A stretch of DNA of 64,000 bases from Panicum virgatum (GCF_016808335.1 NC_053137.1:8048506-8112505), one strand, 5' to 3'. Positions 35,140 through 47,400 are shown, counted from the first letter of the stretch. Numbers and translations are program-made. Notes: generated by a model from the letters alone, not told the origin.

Positions 35140-35871
35140 GGCTTTTTCAACCACGGCAGCTCTCGTCGGCGATCAGCAGAGAAATCTCCGACCCGGAGGG
35201 AGTATCCAACGCAACCGAGGCAGAGGTGCGGCGACGGCGTCGAATCGACGATCGGCGCTCGGCACATTCGGGCTTCATCCCCGGGCCCCTCGTCGCTGGC
35301 GGTGGCGAAGGAGGCGGCGGCCGGAGAGGTGCTGTGGGTATAATTCTCACGTAATTATTGTGATTTTTTACCATCATTTTCTGAAACAGCTACTGGTATG
35401 GACGGCGGTGCTCAAAATTTGGCCATGTTTGGTTTGTGATGTGCTATGATTTGTATCAATTTTGACCGCTAATTAGAAGTATTAAATTAAGTCAGTTTTC
35501 AAAACTAATTTTAGAACCCTTGCGCTAGGAATCCTGAAAAATTTAATGAGACCTGTGACCGCGTGATTAGATGATATTTACTGTAGCATCACTATAATCA
35601 ATCATCGATTAATTACCGTCATTAGATTTGTCACGAAAAATTACACACATCTCTAAAAAGATTTTACAAATAAACTTCATTTAGTATTTCATGCTTGCGA
35701 GATTCTCTTTTCGGGAATCGTGTGCTAGATCAACCAAACAAGGCCACACTTTACTGTCAGCAATCAGATTTGTCAGGCGCTACACGGCCACTCTAGCCCA
35801 GAGACTTGCGTGAAAGTTTACTCATATCGCAATGGGGCCAATGGGTCCAAGATGAATAACGAACCGCGATA
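35140..35871 (+). pseudogene. Collapsed tandem copy of the F-box/LRR gene
   Basis: 35140-35350 matches the 5' region of the F-box gene (about 30402-30560: CACGGCAGCTCTCGTCGGCGA, GAGAAATCTCC, GGCGACGGCGT, GAATCGACGAT). 35386-35415 encodes LLVWTAVLKI, matching LLGWMPVLRTI of the last exon. After a MITE, 35750-35860 encodes TVSNQICQALHG and SPETCVKVYSYRNGA, matching FVSEELCKELLC and RPETCMKIYLYRNGA. Everything between the F-box-proximal region and the last exon is gone. It is a dead remnant of a tandem duplication. Confidence 0.82.
35421..35745. mobile_element. Tourist-like MITE inside the F-box relic
   Basis: Ends are GGCCATGTTTGGTTTG and CAACCAAACAAGGCC, with the family core TACTGTAGCATCAC and ATCGATTAATTACCGTCATT. 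It splits the last-exon remnant of the F-box pseudogene. Confidence 0.8.
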
Positions 35872-36922
35872 GGCTTGGCTAGTGCGGTTTTAAGGGTGGT
35901 TTATCTAACCGAGTATGACTATTGTTGACATGAGTATGACTGTGCCTTTGACACTTTTCCACAGTGAACACGCATACTGCGTCCCATAAGGATCTCTATT
36001 TTAATTTCCCTCTGGCTTCATGTGCAATAATATAGAAGAACAACTGTGATTGCACAGACGATTCTCACGGGTTTTCTTCCATTGTTTTTCTAGTGCAAAT
36101 GTCTTGAAACCACTAAAAAGAAGCTCAGGTGGTGCAACCTGATGCTGCATCTGTTGGCTGAAAATAAAAGTAAATTATCTGTCATGCAAAATAACTTGAA
36201 GAGCACCGTACCACAAACTAGCTGTGAATTATGCAGGCATTAAATGATATACATATTATTGCAAAATATTCACATGGTGATTATTATACTCTCGACGTCG
36301 TATATACCACCAAATGTAACTTGTCACGGTCTACTCATTCATCGGGATAACATGGCTTTACGTTTTGCGATGCAGCAGCTAGCTAATCCAACAACTGAAC
36401 TATCCTAATATGATCAATATTTAGTAGCTCGAAACCCACTAAGCCTAGGGGTGGTAATGGGCCATGGCCTAGTGGTTTCTTCACAGTCCAACAAAGTTTT
36501 TATTTTTTTAACTCAAAATTGTATAAGATTAGAGCTCAACTCTTTTAAAGTCTGTCTCTTATATTTTCTAGGACAAAATTTAGAGCCCTTTTAGAGCCGT
36601 CTTAGGTGCACTCAGAGAGAGGAGGAAGACGAAAACAACCTGACCCATAGAAGATTGAAAGGTCGTATCTCCCACTTGCCCCTCAAGCGCTAATCTAAAC
36701 TTAACGTAAAGCTCATTTTTTCCCCTTTCTTTTCAGTTTTTCTTTTGAAAATAAAACTGAAGGCTCATTCAACCAGGAAAAGCTATGCTCGCGCTACATA
36801 TTGTTATTCTATCGCCTGGAGGATTTGCCATCAGATCTGAAAAACAAATATGCCCAAATAATATATTGTACCGGCCCACTAGTATTTCTAAATCATTATG
36901 ACAAGAATAGACCCGTGGTGCC
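35872..36922. other. Intergenic spacer with a second TAGGGGTGG repeat copy
   Basis: About 36446-36612 is related to the hAT-like MITE at 3908-4064 (TAGGGGTGGTAATGGGC, AAAATTGTATAAGATTAGAGCTC). Its right end is not clear. No gene is visible. Confidence 0.5.
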
Positions 36923-37113
36923 CAGTGGCGAATCTAGGTTGAACAACTAGAGGGGGCTCATGTTAACTCTCTTCTTCTTCCTCTTCTTCTCTTCCTCTTC
37001 CTCCCCTCTTTCTCTTCATTGTTTCATCCCAAAAATGTTGGGGAGGCTTCCATGTATCTTGGGGAGGTAGGGGGGGCTTGATCCCCCTAGCCCCCCATGT
37101 AGATCCGCCCCTG
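36923..37113. mobile_element. hAT-like MITE with perfect 8-bp duplication
   Basis: A 191-bp element with inverted ends CAGTGGCGAATCTA and CAGGGGCGGATCTA (12 of 14 match), flanked by exact GTGGTGCC octamers (36915-36922 and 37114-37121). Confidence 0.93.
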
Positions 37114-37121
37114 GTGGTGCC

Positions 37122-39340
37122 TTATTGCTCAGGCATGCATGCATGTGCGAGCTTCTAACCCATTCTGACGCGCGCCAGTATTGCTCCACATGCGGCACAC
37201 ATATGTCTAAGCTAGCAAAAGCACCTCAACACATGCACGAACGTATTTTTCTTTGTTTTTTTCCTCTTATGTGTTTGTTTCCATTTTATTTATGTCCATC
37301 CTATCACTATTTTTTGTGTTATTTATATCTTTTCCTCTCATTTGTTTTGTTTCCTTCGTATTTATTTTTATATTTTATCTTTCTATTATTATTTTTCACT
37401 TTTTCTTTTAACAATCTTAGATTTTTCTCATTTTATAATACTCCTATCATTTATTTGATTTACTTGACATCGTAGCTTATAATGAGAAAAATAGAAGCAA
37501 TTAAATTTGCATGTGCATGTATGCAACCTGATCACGGGAGTAGTTTTTTGTTCTCTTTTATTTTCTTATTTTTTTATCTCTTTCATTTTTTCATCTTCTT
37601 GTTCTATTTTTTATTCTAAACCTGCATATACAAAATAATTTTTCTTTCTCCTTTCATTTATACTTATTTCCTTTTGTATTCGTATCTTGATCTTTTTCTT
37701 TATATTTTTCAAACTAATTTATACTATTTTTTATTTTTTGTATTTGTTTTTTATTAATTATATAACTGATTGGATTATTTTCTATACAAACTGTATATTC
37801 TGATTGAAGAATTATAGTATAAAACCTTTTATTCACATTATTTAAGACTGAGTCATACTATACTAATTTATTTCTATTTTAAATTCATAAATTGGTGTGA
37901 AAATATTTATTTTCTTTATTATATAGTAACTTGTTATCACATGTTTATATGGTTATAAATATAATTTTTTATGATGTAGATGCATTTGCCTTTATGTAAA
38001 ATTATTTATCCGCGTATAACTAATTTGTTTGCATCACAAAATTATTTGTTCTCTTGGTAGACTAAATTGTTCTGTAATGTTGACTCATTTGTTCGCTATA
38101 TTGAATTTCATTATTTAGCATATATAATCAAATATTCGCGATGTGTAATATTTTGTTCGTTGTGTATTATTATTTGTTTATTATGTTTAACTTTTTGTTC
38201 CTATGAAATAATTATTTGTTCGTGTTGTTAAAATATTTGTTCCCAGCAGCCGAAATTTATTTTTGAGTATTAAAAACATTTATTTTAAAATATCATGCAA
38301 ATATAGGCAAGTGTGGTCTTATTTTGAAGATCTTGTCATAAGAAAGATAATAGTGCAATCCAATTTTAATTTGGATGCTCAATTTAATATCTGTAGCTTT
38401 TTTTAGTTTCGAATATACATGCATGTGGATGATGTCATCATCTCTGTCCTCTTTTGCATGTAAAGAATCTTTTTTCTTTAGATAGAAGCGGCATGATCAA
38501 TTATAAATAGGCTTAATTGCAACTTAGAATACCGACCACGGACCGGCTTCAGGTGATAGTTTAAGAAAACATCACCTCAAGCGATATATAATCGCACCCA
38601 TTCAACCCATTCGTCGTAATGTCTTGACGTGTTTTTTTTAAAAAAAAAAGAAAAAAAGCCTTTACGCGTTTACTAAAAAAAAAACCCTAGACGTGTCCTT
38701 TTGTGTGAACCTTGTCTCGCAATGCAAGCCGGCCTAGACGTCCTTGCCTTAGAGAAGCCTACATGCATTAGATGTCCTTTGTTTTGGGCAACCTTCTCTC
38801 GTCCACTCTTTCGTTTCATCTTCGCTGCATCCAGCCCACAATATTTCTCTTACACACAAAATCAGCATCAGCCACCAGCACCAGCCAACCAGCAATATTT
38901 TTTTCTCATAAAAAATCAGCACCAGCCAGCCGAACACAATCGAAACTGGAGGCTCGTCTTCTCTCGCAAGCCTAGATGTGTCCTCTTCTGCGAAGCTTCT
39001 CATGGCTTTTTTTTCTTGCGAGCCTTCTGACAGGCGGAAACATGCATCTTCACTGTGGCCATAAAAGCTTTCTCTTCACTTGGTTTCCTTGCGAGCTGGG
39101 CTGCCTTGCACACCAAGCCTTTTCTCAGTGTCGGTTCCCTCAGTTTCATATCCTCTTAGTAGCTTACTACTGGCTAATCGAACCCCGGAACACTGGCCTC
39201 TCTGAAGAGCTGCCATTTAGTGGCGCAATTCAACAGAAGCTTACTCCTCTAATCAAATTTCTTTCTCGAGCAAAACAATTCAGGAAGCATTGCGTCGAAT
39301 TGGGCCAGCGATGCAATTGGCAGCCTTCTCGCGGCCCATT
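37122..39340. other. AT-rich gene-poor stretch
   Basis: Mostly T-rich sequence without recognisable genes. About 37950-38260 carries irregularly spaced ATTTGTTCG-like words, a pattern of degenerate direct repeats. 38830-38940 is rich in CAGCACCAGCCA-type words. Short open frames here look non-coding. Confidence 0.4.
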
Positions 39341-39350
39341 CGCTCGCTCC

Positions 39351-39360
39351 GCATTTATAA
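39351..39360 (+). promoter_or_regulatory. TATA box and leader intron of the F-box-associated gene
   Basis: CATTTATAAC sits about 235 bp upstream of the ATG. A leader intron with GT-AG borders (39497-39580) separates the 5' UTR from GAGCCATG, so the shortened ORF seems to have a regular promoter and leader. Confidence 0.55.
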
Positions 39361-39585
39361 CCCCCCCAGTGGAGGTGCTAGAGCTGCCGTGCAAACCTCC
39401 TAGGGTTCTACTGTGCTCGAAATTCCCCAATTCCTCACTCTACTCCACTTTGCTGCCTTCCTCGACCCTCCTCCGCCGCCGACGATACGGCTGCCGGTAA
39501 GCTCCCTCCGCCTCCCCGTCGCCGCGGTTTCCTCTCGCGCGCTCGCGCATTCCCTCACATTCACCCCACCTGCTTTGCAGGAGCC

Positions 39586-40563
39586 ATGCAGGGGCTCTTC
39601 TGCATGAGGCCCGAGATCTCGGAGGCCGCGGGCGGCCGCCGAACCGTGGAGTCCTTCGGCTTCAGCTTCGTCGACCTCACGGGGGGATCCGCCGCGCCGC
39701 TGGACGTCGTCGACCCGTCCTTCTCCTTCCTGACGGAGCTGCCCGGGACCCGGGTCCTCCTCCTCAGGGACTCCTGCAACGGGCTCGTCCTCTTCGAGCA
39801 CCGCCGGGAGCACCGCGGCGGCAGGATGGGCTACGTCGTCTGCAACCCCACCACCAAGAAGTGGGAGGCCGTGCCGACCTGCGGCGACCCTGAGCTTCCT
39901 CTGACCTACGCCTACCTGGCCTTCGACCCGGCCGTGTCCGCGCACTTCCACTTGGTCCAGTTCCAGGTGGAGGAGGACGAGGAGTTCGTCTCGGTGCACG
40001 CCTACTCCTCCGAATCCAAGACGTGGGGTGACAACCAGATCGGCCAACTAGGAGAGCACGGGGAACCGGAAGGGTGGCGCCAGGTCACGTCGTTCCTTCT
40101 TGCAGATCTTAATCCGCGGTGCCCCTTTATCAATGGCTTCCTGCATATGCTAGTCTTGGGCCAGGATCAGCTGAAGATAGCTGCTGTGGATGTACAAGGC
40201 AGGGCAAGGAGGATGATCCCGCTGCCACATGTGGCTGATGGGAGGCACTGGAAGTGTTATTTCGGTGAATCCCAGGGGAAGCTGCATTACATGTCTCAGG
40301 AAATATTAGATGATGGTGAAGGGAAGTACAATCTGTCCATCTTGGCTCTTCAGGATTATGATGCACAGGAATGGGTGTTGAAGGCCACTGTGAACACTTA
40401 CGAGGTCTTTGGAGAAGATAGCTGCATAGATGGCACCTCGGAGTTCGAGGTGGTCGACATTCACCAAGATTGCGATGGCCCCGTTTGGTTCATGGAGTTC
40501 CTAGCGCACACAAGCCGAGAAAGAAATCTCGCATGCATGAAGTCTATTTGTAAAACCTTTTAA
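39586..40563 (+). CDS. F-box-associated-domain protein lacking an F-box
   Basis: A single open frame of 325 residues matches the C-terminal interaction part of grass F-box proteins: FVDLTGGSAAPLDVVDPSFS, LLLRDSCNGLVLFEHR, GYVVCNPTTKKWEAVP, FHLVQFQVEEDE, SVHAYSSESKTW, PFINGFLHML. The N-terminal F-box expected before this region is absent, so the product could not bind SKP1 in the usual way. The last ten or so residues (ACMKSICKTF) and the stop are encoded by an inserted MITE; the former C-terminus survives in broken form at 40831-40990. It may be expressed but altered, or a pseudogene in progress. An alternative is that a small intron spans the MITE; I saw no compelling donor. Confidence 0.72.
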   Translation: MQGLFCMRPEISEAAGGRRTVESFGFSFVDLTGGSAAPLDVVDPSFSFLTELPGTRVLLLRDSCNGLVLFEHRREHRGGRMGYVVCNPTTKKWEAVPTCGDPELPLTYAYLAFDPAVSAHFHLVQFQVEEDEEFVSVHAYSSESKTWGDNQIGQLGEHGEPEGWRQVTSFLLADLNPRCPFINGFLHMLVLGQDQLKIAAVDVQGRARRMIPLPHVADGRHWKCYFGESQGKLHYMSQEILDDGEGKYNLSILALQDYDAQEWVLKATVNTYEVFGEDSCIDGTSEFEVVDIHQDCDGPVWFMEFLAHTSRERNLACMKSICKTF

Positions 40564-40799
40564 GGAATGAGTATAACTTTTCGCGACGAATCTAATGACG
40601 GTAATTAATCGATGATTGGCTACAGTGATGCTACAGTAACTACCCTCGCGGTCAAAGGCCTCGTTAGATTCTTCAGAGTTCCTAGCGCAGGGGTTTTGGA
40701 GTTGGTTTTGTAAATTGTCTTTGTTTGACACCCCTAATGGACGGTCAAAGTGATGAACAGTGCAATTTTAGGATCCTAGAATTGCATCCAAACGGGGCT
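40531..40799. mobile_element. MITE forming the end of the F-box-associated ORF
   Basis: This matches the element at 41782-42093 in the same orientation (TTTTCGCGACGAATCTAATG, GGCTACAGTGATGCTA, TTAGATTCTTCAG, GTTCCTAGCGC). It ends with CCAAACGGGGCT. Its first 40-50 bp are missing or too diverged to see. Confidence 0.82.
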
Positions 40800-40830
40800 G
40801 ATGTCGTTTTCTTTACTCACCCATTGCAGC

Positions 40831-40990
40831 GTAGTAATTTGGTAGCATACGACATGGACAGTAAGGAAAGTGAACGTTATTGTCACTTTCGATGATGGAA
40901 CGGATCTGATGGATACTGCTGGTTTTGTTCCATGCCGGTTTTTCTGAGGATTACCAGTCCTCACAAATAAGCACTGAAGGTGTGAGCTAA
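40831..40990 (+). pseudogene. Stranded former 3' end of the F-box-associated gene
   Basis: Just beyond the MITE, the plus strand reads SNLVAYDMDSKE, then in another frame VNVIVTFDDGTDLMDTAGFV, then in a third SEDYQSSQISTEGVS-stop. These are typical of the C-terminal end of this F-box subfamily. Two single-base slips (in GGAAAG near 40866 and in the T run near 40944) separate the pieces, as expected after loss of selection. Confidence 0.7.
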
Positions 40991-41290
40991 GTATGGAACA
41001 CCTATCAGTTAAATCTAGTAGACTTGGGAAGTGTGTGACTGTGATCTCCTCTTTGCTCTTGGGCGTGGCAATGGGTGCATCACTCCATGTATCCCGTAAT
41101 TGTCAAAGTTGTTGGCGATTAAAAGTGAGACTTTTGTGGTCTACTCTACTTATTGGGACATTGAGCAGAAATCAGATCTCCAACTATGGAGTAAGCTACC
41201 ATCTGGGTACATCCAGTGGAATGAGGTGATGCATGTTGCTGGTGCTTGTCATGGCTGTTGTTCAATTAACCTGTCATTCTTGTTGGGACA

Positions 41291-41490
41291 TGTTATGTAA
41301 GCTAGCTTTATATCTAGTTATCTCGATGAATGATGTTGCTGGACCTATGATGCATGTTATGTAAACTAGCTTTATATATCTAGTTATCTTGATGCATGAT
41401 GTTGCCAGACCTATGATACATGTTATGTAAGCAGTAAGCTAGCTTTATATCTAGTTATCTTGATGAATGCTGTTGCGGGACCTATGATGC
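41291..41490. repeat. Three-copy tandem repeat, about 66-70 bp
   Basis: Three units share ATGTTATGTAA, CTAGCTTTATATCTAGTTAT and GACCTATGATGC; the third carries a small internal duplication. Confidence 0.92.
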
Positions 41491-41781
41491 TTTGTGTTAA
41501 AGTTTAATGTGTCAATGCTACCTTTGTGTTTCCAGAATTATGGAGCTCCTTATGTAATGTTATAGTTTTCCTTGGCTTCACTAATTAGTGATTACTATCT
41601 GTGATTTTTCCCTTTTGTTTCCTTCAATACAAAGCTTGTTTATTTATACTGAAAGACTGCATCGTTTGAGATGTTGATGCAAGGTAACAGAGAGTGAGAT
41701 AACTAAGCAGAGCTTGTTATATATGTGTGATTGTGTCTAGGATATCAGTTCTATGAAAAATGACTGTCCCCTTTAGCTACA

Positions 41782-42093
41782 GCCCTGCTTGGTTCACGCT
41801 ATGCTACAGGAGAATTTTCTATACATGAAGTATTAAATGAAGTCAACTTGTAAAACCTTTTCAGGGATGGGTGTAACTTTTCGCGACGAATCTAATGGCG
41901 GTAATTAATAGCTAATTGGCTACAGTGATGCTATAGTACTATTCTCTAATCGTGCGGTCAAAGGCCTCATTAGATTCTTCAGGGTTCCTAGCGCGGGGTT
42001 CTGAAGTTAGTTTTATAAACTGATTTTGTTTGATACTGTAATTAGCGGTCAAAGTGTCACTATTCACTAGCACGGCGCAAACCAAACGGGGCC
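41782..42093. mobile_element. MITE, same subfamily as 40531-40799
   Basis: Ends are GCCCTGCTTGGTTCACG and GCAAACCAAACGGGGCC, with the internal words listed for the 40.5-kb copy. It is a more complete member of that subfamily. Confidence 0.8.
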
Positions 42094-43811
42094 ATAGTTA
42101 ACATGGTGCTTCTACTGCTACTTCATTTAACTATACGAGTTAGCTTTGTGTGCGGTATGGTTCTTGAGAACTCCCAATGCACTTCAACTGAAACTCAAAT
42201 GCCAAAAGAATTTGTTATATATTGATATAAGTTATGAATTGTGGATGTTTTCTTTGTGATAAATTTGTACTAGATCAGAGGCTAGAAGATGAGGAGGTAA
42301 AGTTCTAAGGTTGAGGCAATTAGAGGAATGGGCTTGGATCATTTTAATGTGATATTGAGATGGCTGAATGTTGAGGTTCGTTACATGTCATTAAAAAATA
42401 ATGCACTTGATGATACTCTTGCAGGTAAATTGGCAAACTACCCCCGTCATCTCCCTGGGACGGAGGGAGTAGACAGCTAGTCCGTGCTGGTCGTGTAGTA
42501 TTGCAGGGAGCGGTGTCAGTGCTATCCAGTTATAGGACTTGCTGATTACAGCAACTCAGCAAGATTCTGCCCTCTTGGCTGATTCGATGCGAGATGATTT
42601 TAGCTGGTTCTGTACTCTGAGGATTACAGGGTGGGGGAAAAGTGTTGGGAGAAAGGCCTTGCAATACCAAACAGGTCGTTTTAGCATGTCATCCCATGAA
42701 AGCTGCCGTGAGGATCAATGACATAATAACCTCCTGTCAACAAGACTGCAACAACCCAGGACAACGGATGGATTCCAGCGTTGCAGCGTATGCACAAGGG
42801 ATTTTTTTTTTGAGAAACTAGGATTATATTCATATAAACTTCTGATAGTTTACATCCCATAACTTACAAAGGCAACCCTGAAAGTAAAAGAAAATATAAC
42901 CTAGTCCTTGCAAGTTCCTCCCGGTCGTCCCCGTGGCTGACGGTCGAAGCTGCCGCCCGTAAAGCCGACCACCTTCCTGACAAAGAACATCAGAGAATTT
43001 CAGTGGCACCGTGAGTAGCATATCGGAGACACCAACATACCTTGTGAACGCTGAACGAACAGGCCGAACAAGATAGCCAATGGCCATCACATCGCTGGAT
43101 AGCAAGGGATCTTCAATCACCAACAACCCCGGCGCACCAGACGACGAGCCACCCTGAGCGGTGGGAAGGAAACCACCAGAAACGGTGGAAGATGAAGACC
43201 AACCCGATTTCCCGTGTTGGTAAATTAACCTCACAAGACAGCCACCAACGACACCTTGGAGGGAATACAAACTCCCCTGGCCTCCCGTAGCTATGTCACA
43301 GGCATCAAGGCTGACGAGGCTGCTAAGAGCATGGGCACTCCCGGCAACAAGAAATTCATGAAGAATGGACCACCGACGCAAAAGAAAGAACCAACAAAAA
43401 CCTCGCCAGTGCCGAATCCTCCAACTGAAACACCGAGGCCGCGCACCACACTCTCATCAACCATCATCAGACACCCAACACCTTTGACATCTATGCCACC
43501 AGAGACATTGAAGAGGAAAACGGAGGACCTGACGTTGCTGCTGCTCACGCCGCCGGGGAAACCGCCGAAGATGCCGAAGTCTCCAACATCAATCATGGTG
43601 TCATCCTCTCCGCACCTCCGTCGTCGCACGCTTGAGCTGCAACAATAGGGATACTAACCTCCGAATTGCAGCGTTATTGAAGTCAAAGCTGCTCTGGAGT
43701 CTGTTCTTCCTCGCCGTACGCCGGGGATCCGCCACCGCCGAGGAACAAAAGTTCCCGCACGAAGCTGACTTCATGGGGCAAAACTAAACTACGCCTAGAT
43801 CTACTATATCT

Positions 43812-44255
43812 ATGGTTTTAAATAGCCGGCTATAGCCCCGCTATAGCTCTGCTATAGCCTTTTTAGAGGGTTCCCGCTACGCTATTTATATTTGTGCCGC
43901 TATGGCAGCTATGACCACTAAATTGGGTTATAGCTGAGCTAAATGACGTAGCTATAACGCCGCTATAGCCTTATCCTTAGCTTAGTGATATTATTTTGGT
44001 CTTTTGGACAACTGAATATTTGATTGTCTGAGTTTTATTATATTGTCAACTTAAGTAATGTTCTCGTAGCTCTAGAAATATAGTTATGTTTATGAAATTT
44101 GCTAATTACTATATTTTTGTGTATCTATTACTTGTATTTTTCATTATTTAGTAGTAAACCGCTATTTGCCCTAGCCCGCTATTGCTTCCGCTATAGCCTC
44201 AGTCTCAGAAAAAAATACACCGCTATTTGTCATAGACCGCTATTTAAAACTATGA
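43812..44255. mobile_element. hAT-like element nested in retroposon A
   Basis: A 444-bp element with ends ATGGTTTTAAATAG and CTATTTAAAACTATGA, flanked by exact CTATATCT octamers (43804-43811 and 44256-44263). Both subterminal zones are packed with CCGCTAT/ATAGCGG words. No transposase. Confidence 0.9.
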
Positions 44256-44427
44256 CTATATCTAGACTAGTATACACAACCGGTGCTCGATTCCCCCACT
44301 CACCTTCTTCTCCGGCGCCAGAGAGGTCACCGGAGAAGGGGGGAGCGGCCGGAATCGGCCCTGGAATCGGTTCCGCCTCTCATGTCGCCTCCCTAGACTG
44401 TAGCTCGCAGGAAAGGAGGAGAAAGTT

Positions 44428-47400
44428 TTTTTTTTTGATAATACGTTTCTGTATATTACTTGAGTAAGGAAGTGTACAAATACAGAAACGCATGTAGAGG
44501 ATACAGAGTCGGCTGGTACAGCCAAACAACACGAGGGACCCTAAACAAAATAAAAAACACAACGAAGCCCCTGGATCCAACGCGAATCGCCATCCGTCGA
44601 CCTCCTCGCCGCCGGACGCCGCCGTCGGAGAAGGAGATGAACACCATAAACTGGAGAAGCTCCATCGCACCTTGGCTTTGGTCGGAGTCGCAGAAGAAGA
44701 AGCCTACGGCGGTCACCCATCGACCGGGGCCACGCCCCAACTCCTCCAGCTCCTGGATCTGACACCTCCGTCGACGACCACCGTTGCCGAGGCAAAGCCG
44801 GGCCAGATCCAGCCGCCAAGCAACCACAGGACCCACAGCCAGCTCTGCAACCTTGAAGACAAAAGCCAGTAGCATCCCCAACCACCAGAGGCGAGGACAT
44901 ACCGGCCACGAACTCCTAAGCAGGTCTCCCAGACCTCGCCGTTGACGCCGGAGGAAGACGCCACCGCGGCGAAGAAAAGGTCGGGAAAAGTTATTCCCCT
45001 GCGCCACCGTCGCCTCCGCCTCGCCGACGCCGCCAGAAAAAGCACGCCGCAGAGGAACATCCCCCCGGCAAACCCTATCTCCACCGGCGACGAGCACCAT
45101 CTAGATCTAGAAAGACAACTACCTACCCTATATAATGTGACAGACCCGCCGAGTTAAAACGCTTAATTAAGCGTAACCGCCATTATTTCGCGCATTAGCT
45201 TAATTAAGTGTAACTTGACAGGCTGTTTCCAACCCACAGGCCGATCGAAACACACCAGAAGTCTCGCACGAAGGCGAGCGCAGAAGGTACCAGTATGACA
45301 CAATCTCACAAAAATAGTAAATAAAATTAAGACTTTTACAAAACAGCTTTAAATTTAAAATATACAAAAGAAAAGATAGCAGCGGAAAAGAAACTAACTT
45401 ACAGAGCATTTTTACTAGAGAATAAATAAAACAAATGAAGTAAGTCGAGGACTACCGAGGCGTGAAGACAAGGCGCCACATTGAGCCCACCGATGTGAAA
45501 CCTAGTTAGCTCCTAAACCTGAAATATGGTAAGCAACAAACCCTGAGCAACTAATACTCAGCAAGACTTACCCGACTAGTGGGTATAACTTAGCCCGCAT
45601 ATCTAGACATGCATGGCATTTGGCTGGTGATTTATTTTGCAGAAAAGAATCTAAAAGTGGACGCTTATTTTCAATATTTTAGCTCCAGGTTCTATATAGA
45701 TTAACCTCAATCTAATATTTGCACAATTCAACTATTGCACACAAGGTGAAGCAATCATAATAATTCAAGGTGTTCAACATTATATATATATAATTCACCA
45801 TCTAACATTTTGCTACGATGCAGCAAAGAGATCAAAGCCCTCATATCCGCGAGACACGGCGAATCGATTCGATTTAACCTTGCAAGGTGGACCTAACCAA
45901 CATGGCACGCAAAAGCCCCGTCGGACCCCATGCACCGACCTTTCCCCTCCCCGCCTCAAACTACAGAACTGCCCCACCTGCGTATAGTCAGCCGAGCCCT
46001 ACGAGAGACCACCAAAAGTAAACATATGCATACCAATTCTCCGCGGCCACTCGACTCGCCCTATGGGGTGGGTAGAAGTTCTGTACTTTCGAAGCAAAGC
46101 AGTACTCGGCTTACCGGTTTCGACTACCTCCTACTCCCGGCATGCAGTTAGTACAAATCAATCCCCGATCAGCACTGCCGACAACGACCGGTCCTTAATC
46201 GACACAGACGGGACTAAGACACACAGGAACCCTGTCCTGTTGCCATTCCTATGTATCCTCATCATTTTCTGTCCGGTCTCAATTCTCCATTTATCCCATA
46301 TCAATTTCAACATCTCATGTACTGGAATAAAATTATATCTCATATCTCGCGAGTAACCGGAAATTGCTCGACTTCTAAACATTCTATATCTCGCAAGTGC
46401 AGGAGATCACTCGTCTTCTACCGGAAACATTAAGCATAGCACTTCTATCGTCCTATACATACTAGTATAACTCAGGGAATCCTAGGGATCATGCAACTAG
46501 GGTTCCAAACAATTCATAAACCTAATGCACAAGTAATAGTTACGTATATAGGTGTCATAATTTAAAATAATAGTATGTGCACCGGGGCTTGCCTTGAGTC
46601 TGCTGCTCAGCACTAGGGTTAGCCGGGCCTTGGGCCGACTCCTCGCGAACCTCCTGCTGCGGGGCTTGCCCCTGGGGCTCCTGTGGCTCCGCAACCACCT
46701 CGTATACGACCTCCTCTGCCGCGGCTGCTACACGTATGCATATGCACAGGACATGAGAATGCATGCATGATTTCATAAAAATTACAAGTAACCAATAGCC
46801 AAATTAAATTCTAACTATTTGCACCAACTAACCCTAATTGAACCCTCTCAGCTCTGCTAGCACCAGTCAGACCGGTGCCCCATACCGGTCAGACCGGTCC
46901 CACCCAGACCAAAACCTAGAATCCTGGGCGTGGCGAAAATCGCCCACCAAAACCGAAACCCTTCTCGGCACTAGTTCGTGGACGCAATTGGGTGTGTTTG
47001 ACCAGAGTAAATCGCCGAAAATCATCTAGAGTGGGAGATCGATCCATCCCTAGCTAAAGTACCTTAGATGAGTTCTTTCCCCGCGAAGAACTTGAATCCC
47101 CGGCTCCCCTGGGTAGGGAATCGTGGAGAAGGAGCCTTCCCACACCGATTTGATCCTTTACCCGGCCTTGAGATTGAATTTAGGGTGAGGATTTGAAATC
47201 CTAGGGTTTGGGAAAGGAGGGGCTCGGGAAGGGAGTGAGGGAGCTGAGTGAGGCGAGTGAATTGATGAGGGAGAGAGAGAAAAGATTTAAATGCTGTGGG
47301 GCCCAAAGTGGTTGAAATCGGCTCAACCGGTCAGACCGGTCCGGCCAGGCTGACAAAGAAAATGCTATCTTATGGTTTGATCATTTAGGTTTGAAACTAA

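Larger units (their letters stand above)
40991..42789. other. Spacer right of the F-box-associated gene
   Basis: Contains a three-copy tandem repeat (41291-41490), a MITE (41782-42093) and a Stowaway end fragment near 42440-42470 (CTGGGACGGAGGGAGTAG). No gene is evident; short frames at 40993-41300 lack recognisable features. Confidence 0.4.

Noticed and set aside
42830..43648. Overlapping frames at 42.8-43.6 kb as genes
   Set aside because: They fall inside retroposon A bounded by 14-bp duplications; no domain is visible.
44456..45100. 214-codon minus-strand ORF as a host gene
   Set aside because: It lies wholly within retroposon B, reaches its 3' tail, and has no recognisable domain. Annotated as part of the element.
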